A DNA stretch of 20,000 nucleotides from Symbiodinium natans (GCA_905221605.1 CAJNDS010001580.1:647224-667223); one strand, 5' to 3'. Shown: positions 1 through 11,400, counted from the first letter of the stretch. Program-made: numbers and translations. Notes: a model not told the origin generated them from the sequence alone.

Positions 1-293
1 ACAAGCTCTACTTCGTGACCTTCGTGTCGTCCGCTTTAGCCTCCTGGCGCCACGTGCCTCTGTCCGCAGCATGTTGCATACTTACGATCGCCAGCAAGAG
101 CCTTGAGATCGACTGGCCCATGCGGGGGCAAGTGGAGAAGACTCTTCGAGATGCAGGCGTTCTCGACCTCTTACAGCAGCTGCTTAAGTTTGGCCCTGCT
201 CCTGAACAACGGGTGGCCCTCGAAGCAGTCCAACGCGCTTGCAACCCTGGCGGTGACCCACTTAGCATCGCACCCGCAGATGCTATTCCCACC
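1..293 (+). pseudogene. Truncated partial copy of the armadillo-repeat gene
   Basis: The reading frame (codons in phase with TAC at 9-11) is open and matches residues about 118-212 of the ARM protein at 867-2132. Both copies share SSALASWRHVPLSAACCI, and the alignment is gap-free with a constant offset of 1209 bases from 9/1218 to 293/1502. Roughly four bases in five agree by eye. Similarity stops abruptly after the IPT codons at 293. The frame then runs on to a stop near 389 with no further match. The 5' part lies outside the window, so this could be the last exon of a shortened paralogue or a broken tandem copy. The intact frame suggests either past selection or a recent break. Function is unknown beyond the ARM relationship. 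Confidence 0.75.
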
Positions 294-815
294 TGTGCGC
301 CTCAGAAGCGAGTGGCATTCCGGATCTTCTCTCAGGGATCAGGATGGGGAAGTGCTTCACTTGGTGCCTCGGTTTACCCATTGGCATGATACTGTTGGTC
401 TAGTATGATATAAATATAGATAGAAATATATGTATATATATACATATATATATACAACGGCACTGGTAGCATTTATACGTGTATATATATATATATGTAC
501 GGTGGTTTGGGGTTTCGGGCACTGGAAAGTTGATATGCAAGTCTTGTACGGCATGCCGTGACAAAGTTCTTCCTAGTTTTGGTTTCAGAGGTTCAGGGCT
601 GTGCCGAAGGGAAAAATTGCATCCTGAAGGCGCAGGATTCCAGGAGTATGCTTTCAAAGGTTATGTAATCTACATGTAGACATTTTACGCATGTGCATAT
701 ACATATATATATATGTATATGTATAGTACATGTACATGCATGCATACATGCGTACATACATACATATATGCAAACAAACTTACAGGCATGATCAAATACA
801 TGTAAGGCCATATAG
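294..815. repeat. Spacer with AT/TG-rich microsatellites
   Basis: This spacer between the two ARM copies holds TA-rich dinucleotide runs at about 410-455 and 479-498, and a mixed TA/TG/CATA tract at about 690-775 that includes overlapping palindromes such as ACATGTACATGCATGC. Apparent ORFs rich in I, Y and V here are translations of these repeats. I see no convincing gene. Confidence 0.8.
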
Positions 816-866
816 GGTTTCTCCGATCATTTTCTAAATTACGGGGGTATCGCACTCTGTGGGCTT

Positions 867-2132
867 ATGCGCCGAGGTGCGCTACCCTGCTTTGAAGCTG
901 TGGCAGCACCTTTGACAGTCGTGGACTTAACCCGACTGGCCCTGACGAACCGCCATTTCCGCAACAAGCCCTGGCCACGCTTGGCCATTCTTGAAGACAG
1001 CTGCCAGATTGCTCTCCAGCAAGATGAGCTGAGACCTTTGCTTGACCAGCTGGGGGTCAGAGTCTGGGGGCCAGCATGCATCCAGGCAGTTGCAGGGGCC
1101 ATCAAATCCGAAGACGCTCCTCGCATTCTTGCTTGGGCGGAAGAAGATGCTCATCGTGCAACGTGTGTCATTGCGGCTGTGTTGTCCAACAGGTGGCAAG
1201 AGATAGAAGACAAGCCCTACTTCGTGCGCTTCTTGTCGTCTGCTTTAGCCTCCTGGCGCCATGTACCTCTGTCCGCAGCATGTTGCATACGTGCGATCGC
1301 CAGAAAGAATCTCGAGACCGACTGGCCCTTGCGGGAGCACGTGGAGAATGCTCTTCGAGCTGCAGGCGTTGCCGATCTTTTGGAGAGGCTTCTTAAGCTT
1401 AGCCCAGCACCTGCGCAACGGGCGGCACTCGAAACACTCCAGTACGCATGCGACCTTGGTTGTGACCCACTCAATGTCGCACCAACAGACGTGATTCCGA
1501 CCTTGCTTTTGATAGCACAGTCCGGATGCGAAGAAAACATGCTGGAATCCGTGAAAGCGTTGGGTTCGCTCGGGGAATATCCAGAACGCTTTCCGGATGC
1601 CGGCATACCAGTGCTGGTCGGCCTGTTGGAACACAGATGTGACAATATGAAAGAAGCAGCTTCTTCTGCTCTTTGGGGCTTTATCATGAGTGGAGAGCAG
1701 CTTGCAAAAGCTGCTTGTGAACACGGGTGTCTCAAACCTTTGATTACCCAGCTGCGCAACCGGAGGATCTTGCGACAGTTTCCGTTGTTCTGCCTTGAGA
1801 GCGTACTCAGGGTTGCGATGCAGATTTCTGCAGCGGTTGAGCTCGGGCTCCTGCCAGTGTTGTTCCACTGCCTCCGGGAGGAGGACGACTTCATTCACAT
1901 TGAGGTCATCTTGGAGTTGTTGAAGACTTGCTTCACTTACGTGCCGCAGGCTTTGCTACAGGAGACGGCCGCCCAGAGAGCCGAAGTGATCTACAAAGTT
2001 ATAGCCACAGCAAGCAGCCCTCGTGGTGACATTCGCACAGCAGCTGCGCAGTTGCTTCAACTCCTCGACCATGCAAGTCCGGAGACGAGTGAGCTGATTA
2101 GAGACGCGGGCTATCGGGAGCATCAACTCTGA
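867..2132 (+). CDS. Armadillo/HEAT-type repeat protein, 421 aa, intronless here
   Basis: This single open frame begins at the first in-frame ATG (867); the frame is open back to 816, after a TAG at 813-815, so an upstream exon or longer start is possible. From about residue 160 the protein is built of helical repeats of about 40 residues in ARM style: GVADLLERLLKLSP (167-180), DVIPTLLLIAQSG (208-220), GIPVLVGLLEH (246-256) followed by MKEAASSALWGF, CLKPLITQL (288-296) and LLPVLFHCLREED (328-340). A degenerate HEAT-like C-terminus follows, with DIRTAAAQLLQLLDHA (388-403). Residues 1-110 are leucine/alanine-rich and probably also helical. No signal peptide, membrane segment or catalytic motif is visible. 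ARM/HEAT solenoids are protein-binding scaffolds; the partner is unknown. The gene is uninterrupted although its neighbour downstream is cut into many tiny exons. Confidence 0.85.
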   Translation: MRRGALPCFEAVAAPLTVVDLTRLALTNRHFRNKPWPRLAILEDSCQIALQQDELRPLLDQLGVRVWGPACIQAVAGAIKSEDAPRILAWAEEDAHRATCVIAAVLSNRWQEIEDKPYFVRFLSSALASWRHVPLSAACCIRAIARKNLETDWPLREHVENALRAAGVADLLERLLKLSPAPAQRAALETLQYACDLGCDPLNVAPTDVIPTLLLIAQSGCEENMLESVKALGSLGEYPERFPDAGIPVLVGLLEHRCDNMKEAASSALWGFIMSGEQLAKAACEHGCLKPLITQLRNRRILRQFPLFCLESVLRVAMQISAAVELGLLPVLFHCLREEDDFIHIEVILELLKTCFTYVPQALLQETAAQRAEVIYKVIATASSPRGDIRTAAAQLLQLLDHASPETSELIRDAGYREHQL

Positions 2133-2295
2133 GCTAGTTTTGATACGGCTTGAACCCTCAACGTCCGGGGCGCATGTGCAATCCAAGCACATGCAGGGGA
2201 GTGCCACAGCAGGTGCGCAAAAGTGCACGTTGTGCCCTACTCGGTTGGAGGTCTAGGGCGTTAGATGCCTAGCTACGTTACAATCCCTACATACT
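2133..2295. other. 3' flank of the ARM gene with a small hairpin
   Basis: This is unique sequence between the ARM stop codon and the first telomeric array. It contains an 8-bp perfect stem, GCATGTGC (2172-2179) with GCACATGC (2187-2194), around a 7-nt loop. It could be 3' UTR, but I see no recognisable processing signal. Confidence 0.4.
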
Positions 2296-2372
2296 TTTAG
2301 GGTTTAGGGTTTAGGGTTTAGGGTTTAGGGTTTAGGGTTTAGGGTTTAGGGTTTAGGGTTTAGGGTTTAGGG
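2296..2372 (+). repeat. Interstitial telomeric array, 11 perfect TTTAGGG
   Basis: Eleven uninterrupted TTTAGGG units (77 bp), G-rich strand on plus. The array starts about 160 bp after the ARM stop codon and marks the left edge of the repeat-rich region. Confidence 0.97.
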
Positions 2373-2448
2373 TCCGTTAGGAAACCCCTGAGCCGAGGGA
2401 CCGCCGGCAGCGAGGGCAGGCGGCCAAGCGACCCCTAGCGCGGCACCG

Positions 2449-2486
2449 ATGAAGACCTCGGGCGCAGCTGCGAAGAAGCGCCTAAG
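2449..2486 (+). CDS. Kinase gene, candidate exon 1 (start codon)
   Basis: The ATG at 2449 begins MKTSGAAAKKRL, ending at CTAAG|GTGCAG in phase 2. It lies in a GC-rich unique islet (2373-2500) between two telomeric arrays. The frame is open upstream to a TGA near 2389, giving a proline/alanine-rich reading, so the true start could lie a little earlier. A second frame here also reads like protein (RGTDEDLGRSCEEAPK). The choice rests on phase agreement with exon 2. Confidence 0.4.
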
Positions 2487-5400
2487 GTGCAGTCTAGAGG
2501 TTTAGGGTTTAGGGTTTAGGGTTCAGGGTTTAGGGTTTAGAGTTTAGGGTTTAGGGTTTAGGGGTCTGCAGTCTGGAGGTTTTGGGTTTTGGGGGTCTGG
2601 GGGTCCGGGATGTTAGGGGTCCGGGGTTTAGGAGTCTGGGGTGTTCGGTTTGTGGTTTTGGGGTTTGGGACGGGTTCTGGGGTTTAGGTTTAGGGCTTGG
2701 GGTTTAGGGGTCTGGGTTTTAGGTTTAGGGTTTAGGGTGTAGGGTTTGCATGGGTTTAGGTTTAAGAGCCTGTCTAGATGCATGGGCCTGGGCCTCGACA
2801 TTATGAGCCTTGTTTAAGCCTTCGACACCACAGGCCCTCTGTTCTTAGTGCAGGTTTAGGGTTTAGGGTTTAAGGTTTAGGGTTTAGGGTTTAGGGTTTT
2901 GGGTTTTGGGTTTTGGGTTTAGGGTGTTTCGGGTTTAGGGCTGGAGTGTTAAGGGCACGTCTCTCGTGACTAAGCAGCTCAGGCTCTTGACGCTCCTTTT
3001 TGGCCACAAAGGTGGGCAAGTCGTCGTGGAGCAAGATGTGGAGCAGGCATGCCACTCAGTGGTGGAAGAGGGTTTTAAATCCTGAATATGACTCAAGGTG
3101 TATTCCATAGTTGCCCTAAACCCTAAACCCTAAGCCCTAAGCCCTAAACCCTAAACCCTAAACCCTAAACCCTAAACCCTAAACCCTAAACCCTAAACCC
3201 TAAACCTTAAACCCTAAACCCTAACTCTCGGGTAAGTAAGGCAGATCGCCTCAAGACCCGAATCCCTCAACCCCAACACCCTGAACCCCAAACCCTCCAG
3301 GGTGGAGTGAGGAGGGCTGGTGTTGGGCTCTAGGACCTCTCTCAGAGCTCCCGTGTCTCAACCCTTATATCAAGGCCCAAACTATGCCTAAACACTTCAA
3401 ACCCCTAAACCTGCTAAACGCTTAAACCCTCAATCCTCTTCGGAGTGCGGGGGAGGGGGGGTTTAAACCCTAAACCCGAAACCCTAAACCCTGAATCCGT
3501 CCGTAGGCCAGCTAAGGCGAACAATACCTGCTGGGCCAGTCTGGGGAGCGGAAGCAGGCCCATGCTCTGGAGCCCCTTGGATCCTTCGGTAGTCAGGGTT
3601 CGGGTTTAGGGTTCAGGGTTTACGGTTTAAGGTTTTGGGTGGGTCTTAAACGGACAGGATTGCAGGGTTTAGAGGTTTCGGCCTTTGGGGGATTAGGGAA
3701 GAGTAGGCAATTGCGTCTCGCTGAATTGGGACCCTAAACCCTAGACCCAATAAGCATTCTGTTGCTTCAGGTCTTGAACTTTCGGACACCTTACGAGTTC
3801 TTCGGAAGAAGGGAATTGGGCACCGTTTACCCGGTTATGCCCCCAAACATGGCCCTTTAAGGGAGAAGACAGGGCACCGAATTCCCCAATTTTCCACTCA
3901 GAAGAAACGCCTATGAAACTGAAAGGATGTCGAGCACGTTCCCACGAACCCGGACCAAGGGCCAAAAAGGCGGAAACACCTAAAAGGCCAACATTCAATA
4001 TAAGAATGCTACAAACAAACCCTAAGCCCTAAACCCTAAACCCTAAACCCCAACACCCTAAACCCTGTACACCCTCACCCCTATTGCCTTACTCCTCATA
4101 TTAAGCCCTCCCCTACCCCTGAAATTCATGCACCCCCATAAAATGCAATAGAACCACAATGGGGGTAGCAAATATCAGGGGGTATCCCTAGGGAGTCGCA
4201 GCCGCCAGCATACAAGGCTCCTCATCATGCGGGGCCCGCCGGGGGTTGGAAAGTCCACCCGCGCTCAGGAGATCTTGTCTGACAGGCTCGGGTTTGGAAA
4301 GCCTCGACCAACCCCGGGTTATGGGCTTGAGGGTTTAGCTGTTTTTTGTTTGGGGTTTTCGCTTTGGCGCTGAGGGCTTAAGCAAGTTTTAGGGTTTGGG
4401 GGGTTTTGGGGGGTTTGGGGGTGTTGGCTTTGGGGTTTTGGGGGTTTAGCCTGTGTTTGGGGGATTGGGGTTTTGGGGGTTGAGGATTTGGGGTGGAGGG
4501 CTTAGAGGCTTAGTGATTGGGGGGCTTGGGGTTTGGTGTTTGCGGCTTCGTTCGGGTCTTGAGAACCATCTCTGATGAGCTTTGAATCGCCATCTTTGCG
4601 TTTCCTGTTTTGGGTTTTGGGTTTTGGGTTTTGGGTCTTGGGTTTTGGGGCGGTTCAAGCGAAAAGACACAGCTTGTCAGGCCCAACCGGAAACCCGTAT
4701 CCTGTCGTCAGGCTGGGCTTGATCGGTGCACTCTCCCTTGCGTGACGAAGCTAAGGCTTTAGGGTTGAGGGTTTAGGGTGTTTTTGCAGTCTCCGGCTTG
4801 GTTGGCATCAGGTTGGAGGGTGTCGGTTTTTGTATGTTTCCGGGCTTTCGGGTCCTAGTCTCTGAAGATTCGGCATTGAGGCAACCTGTTGTTTACAGTT
4901 CCGCAGGAGATTATCCCCAATAATTGCGTTTCACTTTACAGGGCTATCAACAGGGCCCACCCCAAGAAATCTGTTGGAGTCAGTTACTCAACATACCCAT
5001 ACTCAAGAGGCTTTTGGGGTACCTACCTCCAGAACACTTTCCTATACGTGCGCCCTGTGAGGTCAATATAGATTTCTCTAAGACCCCAAACCCTCAAGTA
5101 GGAGTCGTCGGGTTCAGGGTTCAGGGTTCAGGGTTCAGGGTTCAGGGTTCAGGGTTCAGGGTTCAGGGTTCAGGGTTCAGGGTTTAGGGTTTAGGGTTTA
5201 GGGTTTAGGCCCCCCCCCCCTCTGAGGGCTGCGGAAGGATTTGCGGTCTCGGGTTTTGGGTGTTGGGGGGGCTCCGGCTCGTTCTTGCAGCCATTACAGG
5301 GATATATACTGTAGGGGAATATAAGGTGCCTCCTTCTCTCATTCCCAACATTTCCCTATGAAGAACCAGTAAGGAAGCGTTGTGTGCCGTACCGATCTTA

Positions 5401-8400
5401 CCAGACTCTGTTCTGCTGTGTTTTGTTCGTTGAGGTTGTGGAGCCTGTGCTAGCAGAACCATGCTGGGTCAAAAGCATGAAAGCCGGTTTTGGGGGATAG
5501 TTCCTGAGCTGTAGGTCCTAAACCCGAAACCCGAAACCCTAAAACCGAAACCGTTGGAGGGCCTGAGTCCACAGTTTCCATAAGGCAGCGTCTCGTCCAC
5601 ATCTGCTCTACGGACGACTTCTTCACGACCTACCGGCGTGACGGCACGCAGGTCCAAGCAGATTTGGGTTCAAGGGCCCCGCCATCTGAGTTTAGGGTTG
5701 GTCTAAGGCAAGTTACATGGCCCCTTAAATAATATGGTCCCTTAGCTTCTTGAAAGGGTTCTGAAGTATGGGCCCTTGGGTTGAAGAGGGTATAGAAGGG
5801 GTGTGTAAGGGGTCCCCCCTACTACAAAAAAGCAATGTAACTACCGCAAGAGTTGAGGATTCAGGGCTCTCACCGAAGGGACTGAAGGGAGGGTCACGGG
5901 GTTTTGGGGTTCGGGTTTAGCCCCGAGGCCCGTAGCAGGGTCAGGGGGCTCCGGGTTTGTGGTAGGGCCAACGTAGGCCTAAACCCTAAAACTCTAAACC
6001 CTAAAACTCTAAACCCTAAAACTCTAAACCCTAAAACTCTAAACCCTAAAACTCTAAACCCTAAAACTCTAAACCCTAAAAAACCCTAAACCCTAAACCC
6101 TAAACCCTAAACCCTAAACCCTAAACCCTAAACCCTAAACCCTAAACCCTAAACCCTAAACCCTAAACCCTAAACCTGACCTGTGCTTCCTTGGGGTCCG
6201 CACACCCCGGAACGGCTCAGCTCCTTTAGCTTGGCTCCGCAACCCTTCAACCCCTCAAAGCCTCGAAGCTTCACGAAAGCATGTTGGAGGCCGACTTGGG
6301 GCTTAGGGCTGTTGAGGGTTTATAGTTTAGAGTTCAGGGTTTTTCGGCCTTAGGGTACCTTCCTCCAATCCTCAGTCTATCGATCCGGTTTGCCTGTCCG
6401 CTGTGAGATGTGTTTTGTGTGTGTCTCCTGCTGTCAACATATGCTGTAACTAGAATTATACTCTTGCATGTGTACATTTTAATACGTTGCTTTCTGTGTC
6501 CTCAGGTTTCTATTGTGTTCCTTCCTAAAGAACAAAGGCTTCCGGCAGAGTTTGACTAGAGCCGGACCCCGACCCTGGATGGGAAAGCATGTATTTTGGG
6601 ATGTTCCACCTTATACTAACAGTCCTTAATAGGGATTCGAGTACGCCCTGTTAGAGTCCCTTTGAAGGAGTGTTAGTTTTAAGGGAAACATCCCAAGATG
6701 TACTCACAGACCTGTTGAGCACGGCGAATCGAGCAAAGATGCACCCTCCAAACCTTCACCCGAAGGTCTATACCTATGACAAGTCTAAGCTGGGCCGCAA
6801 TCATGCCAAGAACCAGGACGCTTGGGCTTAGGGTTTAGGGTTTTGGGCTTAGGGTTTAGGGTATTTGGTTTAGGGTTTAGGGTATTTGGTTTAGGGGTTT
6901 GGGTTGAGGCTTGGGAAGGTTAGATGGCAAGGAAGGCCGGGAGAGACACCGGTCTGTAGCCTACGCAGCCACAGGTGCATGAAGGGCAGCCCCAAGTGAA
7001 ACATTGCTGTAGAGATTCAAAAGTCACATCAGTTTAGGGTTTAGGGTTTAGGGTTTAGGGTTTAGGGTTTAGGGTTTAGGGTTTAGGGTTTAGGGTTTAG
7101 GGTTTAGGGTTTAGGGTTTAGGGTTCTTATGAGTGGGTGCTATAAGTCGGGTAGCTATGGTTTCAAGCTTCAACCTTATTAGGGTTCTTAGTACCCTACT
7201 TGTAAGTACCCGACAATAACCTCCAAGTGGGTACAACTTCAAAGTCGGCGGTCGGAATCATGCCTGCTAGCAACGAGAGCGGCAAGGCCTATACCCTAAA
7301 CCCCAAACTCTAACCCTAAACCGCCCTAAACCCTACTCAAGGAGCACTCAGACTTCATTCACCCCTTCATAGCATGTGTTTTTTCGGCTGCAGCAACCCC
7401 TCCAAATTGTTGAACTACCCCCCACGTAAGAGTGATGCTTCAGTCTTCACCAGATACTTGTTTGGGGGGCGGGGTGGGGTGTTGAATTGAAAAGTGTGCA
7501 TTCATAGTCTTTGTGTGTCTCGTGTTGTTACGTGTCTGCGTCTGCTTTCCTTCAGGAACGAGTCAAGATCCTGACAAGCCTGCGCATGACGCCCATCATC
7601 GTGGACAACACCAACATGTCTAGGAAGGACCGCTTGCGTAGAACTATTGGGCTTTGTTTATATTAATTCGGGTTTATAGGATCTAGGGTTTAGGATGTAG
7701 GGTTTAGGGTGCATTGCCTCACACGTCCAACTAGCGCTGGGCTTCTCGTGTTGCGGACTGGTGTGGCTTAGGGTTCATATTTCCTGCTACTGGTGAGTGT
7801 ATGTCTTTATAAGTTTAACGGTTGGTCAGTGGATGTGTGGGGTGTCCTTCTGGGGGATACTCGGATACTCGTAAATACAAACCCTATGTCACGTGGTGCA
7901 AACACGGCTTGCGGCTTTGGGCCTGTGGGTTTAGGGTTTAGGGTTTAGGGCTTAGGGCTTAGGGCTTAGGGCTTAGGGTTTAGGGTCAGGGTTCAGGGGT
8001 TAATTGCAACTCATTGGGACGCCAAGTTCGGCTAGAATCCCAGGCCTCCCTGAATGAAGAGTTCTAAAAGCTCGCCAACATGTAGTCCCCGAGTAATCTC
8101 GAAATAGATATAGGTACACACAAACGCTAAATGCGTGAGAGAAGCTGCTACGTACTATTTGAAAGCTTCCCTTGTTCAGCGGCATAACAAATGACAAACA
8201 CAGCTGGATTTGGCCCGCAAAATTTCAAGAAATTCAAAGAGTACTTATTCCCCACATGCCCAAAAGCAAAAACTATTAGGATTGCACATGTTTTACGAAG
8301 AGCATCCTTAAAAACACACCCTACATGCAAACAAAATTAAAGTTTCTGGACTGAGGAAGTTCGGCTGGTTATGACATATCTATAGTTTCTAACCCCCCCT

Positions 8401-11400
8401 CCCTCCTCCCCCCCCCCCCTTCCTCCCCGCCCCCTTCCTCCCCCCCCCCCACCCCAAACCCACCCAACCCCCCCACCCCCCCCCCCAATGGTCGTTCTGG
8501 CAAAGAGATAGTGTATGGGGCACTCATCCTGGCTTCTTGCGGAAGCTTCTTGGCTTTGGGGCCTTAAAGGGTGCTGGGCTGGAACGGGGATTGGTGGGTG
8601 AACTACTGGCCCCCGTGCCTGGCGCCGTCTTCGAGGACCCATTCCTGCTTGGCCTGTGCACTTCGGCATGTGGTTTGCTTACACGGGGTGGCCGGTCAGG
8701 GACCTCGAACTGTGGCCGGAGGTCACAATCATCCCTTACCCTAAACCTAAACCCGAAACCCTCAACCCCAAGCCCCAGACCCTAAACCCCAAACCCTTAC
8801 AAACCCTGTAAACCCCCTAAGCCTTGCTTGATGAGCCTGGGCTTCCTCCATCTGCTTGTTGAAGGAGATGGCACCCTACCTCCGCACGGCCGAGGAAGCT
8901 GGCTATCGGACACGGATTGCACCTCGCCGGCTTTTGTTTAGGGTTAAGGGTTTAGGGTTTAGGGTCTAGGGTTCAGGGTTCGGGTTCAGGGTTAGGGGTT
9001 CAGGGTTTAGGGTTTAGGGTTTAGGGTTTAGGGTTTAGGGTTTTGGCAGAGGCGTGTCAAATGTTTCGTAAGGTTCAAGATACGTCAAGTCGTCCGAACC
9101 AGGGTAAGAGCCCATGACTGGGTCGACCAGAGGCCGCAGCAGCCAATCCTCTTTGCGTAAGTTAGGGTTGCGGGGCAAGAGTTCAGGGGTTGGGGTTTAG
9201 GGTTTCAGGTTTAGGGTTTAGGGTTCGGGGTTTCGGGGTTTCGGGCTATACTTGGAGGTTCTAGGTACTTCTCACCCCAAATATAACTGTGCTTAGAAGC
9301 CGCCCAAGTTCTCTAAATGGGTTATGAAAAGACTTATGATTGGGTGGGTTATAAGTACCCATGAACCTCCAAGTAGTGTTTGGGCCCACGAGAGCAACAC
9401 TTTCACTTCCGCATGCAGTGGAGTCCCATGAGTCTCCGATGCCACATTAAGCCACCAAACCCAAAGTCCACTCTAAGAAAGTTGTGAGCGAAAGGCTTCT
9501 GGTTGCCATGTTCACTTGGGAAATGTGCCTGCAGTGTAGAGCATGCATGTAGCCTTCCTGGATAACCTTTAGAGCTAGCATACCCAAACACTCCACTCGA
9601 AGACCAAAGCCTCATGGTAGCACTGGTTTCGTAGAAAGAAGTCAAGCAAAGGTACCACTTGTACCCCCGAAACCCTGCCGAGTATGCAGTTCTTGGTACC
9701 CTTCTAGATAGTAGTGCAAGTGACTCCTCGATCTTCGCTACTTCTGCAGCCTCTGCAATCTCCCCTTCTTTGACCTTCTTTACAAACTGTCGCTCGCTGT
9801 CTCTCTCTCTTGCTCTCCGTCTCTCGCTCTTTCTCTTCTCTCCCTCTCTCGCTCTTGTTCTCTCTTGTGCCATGGGTTCCCCTATACTCCCCCCCTCTAT
9901 ACTACCCCGCGTAAGTTCATCCCTTGAATAACCTTAGTTAGGCTGAGTTATCCCCAAATAGGCTTAATTATGGGGGGGAACCTTCGGGGCTCTCCCTCTC
10001 GATGTCTCTCTCCTTGCTTTCTTCGGGGTTTAGGGGTTTAGGGTTTAGGTTTTTTTTTAGGGTTTGGGGTTTAGGGTTTAGGGTTTAGGGTCGCGTGCTC
10101 GGCCTTCGCCTGCGAGGTGGATCCGAGCGAGCTGCACGCAAACTGGCGGGATCTGGCTCTGCTCGTAGAGCGGAATCGTGGCCGCGAGGCCGGTGGCTGG
10201 ATCATGGATCTTTCTTCTACCTGGGACTATTTACCTACAGATTCGAAGCAGCTACCCTTAATTAGTAGGGATAATCCATAGAGCTGTGGGTAATTAAAGA
10301 GGGTCCCAGGTATAGTCTCAGTACAGTTTGGGCGTTTTTGGGGGGCGTGGTGGCTGTCCGTGTCTCGATTGCTTCGTTGAAGGCTGTTGTGGGTGACACT
10401 TGAGTCTAAGCATCGGGCATGCTCCAAGAGAACGAAGGATGTGGCCATCGAGACTTCGTGTGACTCTCCGAGCCCTAGATGGATCAACCTTCATGCTGTG
10501 AGTCTGAGGCTCATGATACCATGAGAGCTTCCATGACACTTGCACCCTAAACCCAAAACCCTAAAGACACTGGGGTTTTAGGGTTTAGTGATTGGGGTTT
10601 GGGTTGTGGGTTTAGGGTTTAGGGTTGGGGGTTTAGGGTACCCTGAACCCACCTAAACTCCTAAACCCTGAGCTTCTAAAGTCTTGTTGTTTGTAAAGCT
10701 ATGCAACCCTAACAAGCCTCCACCGCCCCAAGACCTGAATCTTGAATCTTCAAATCATAGACCTCTGCACCTCTTCAGCCCCCTAATGGTTGAGCCCAAC
10801 CTCGCATCAAGTGGCCCAATTCGACTCTTGTGATCTGGGTATAGAGTTCAGGGTTTTGAGGTTTTTGGCGCTCGTTTTCAGCTCCCCCCGTTCTCAGCAA
10901 ATTTCACACCCTGGCATGTAATCTACACCTGCAGATAGATGATTCGTAGGCATGACGTCGTCGCTTGCTTCAAACCTACCCAGAGTGGCCGATATCCCCT
11001 GAAAGAAGGGTTACGTACCTGTATTATTCGTACATTCCCATGTTTCTAGTCGAAGTCTTATCGGGTAGAATCAGAAGCATCTGCTCCCCATAAGCCTACG
11101 TTCCCTGGACACCGGAAACTGGAGTCCATGCTATGTTTACGCCTTCTCTCCCCTCCAGGGTATGGGCAAGGCGGTCAGCGAGGCTTCGTGGGGCTAACGA
11201 GGGCTTAAAGGGTCGCGCGCGCGCGCGCGCGCACGCGCACTCAATGTCTCACGCACCACATGATATGTAGACGTATATATATATATATATGTACATGCTG
11301 TGCATAGTAGCATTGCCATGATTCCATGCCCTGGGTGCTAGGTTGAGAATCCCACAAGGGTGTAGGGTTTAGGGGGGTGTTTTGGGGCAGCGCGGAGCCC

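Larger units (their letters stand above)
4286..5584. other. Deduced intron 4, telomere-variant rich
   Basis: It starts with G-rich heptamer-like sequence (about 4310-4500) and ends with CCCTAAA/CCCGAAA units (5518-5553). In between are a TTTTGGG block (4608-4649) and the TTCAGGG block (5113-5209). Open readings at 4889-5071 and 4924-5187 partly translate repeats (GFRVQGS) and match nothing I recognise. Confidence 0.5.
5652..6765. other. Deduced intron 5
   Basis: GT donor (CAG|GTC) and acceptor AAG|GTC share AGGTC. The intron holds short TTTAGGG-type sequence near the donor, the 15-mer higher-order repeat and CCCTAAA array (5981-6177), about 400 bp of mostly unique sequence, and the fold-back element at 6588-6704. 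Confidence 0.55.

Noticed and set aside
815-840. Possible relic dinoflagellate spliced leader before the ARM start (TCCGATCATTTTCT)
   Set aside because: Only TCCG and CATTTT match the known leader, and a gap is needed; too weak to claim.
1217-1898. Two long minus-strand ORFs (217 and 225 codons) opposite the ARM gene
   Set aside because: Shadows of the real plus-strand frame, which alone shows armadillo repeats and matches the copy at 1-293.
2296-3224. A true chromosome end or a single telomere fusion
   Set aside because: Arrays are short, change strand repeatedly across the window and alternate with coding islands.
4924-5187. ORF with repeated GFRVQGS
   Set aside because: The repeated part is a direct translation of the TTCAGGG block; seven-base units shift frame and give periodic peptides.
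5904-6089. ORF with repeated NPKTL
   Set aside because: Translation of the 15-mer telomeric repeat, not a gene.
8337-8669. Glycine-rich minus-strand ORF
   Set aside because: Most of it translates the poly-C tract; the rest shows no domain.
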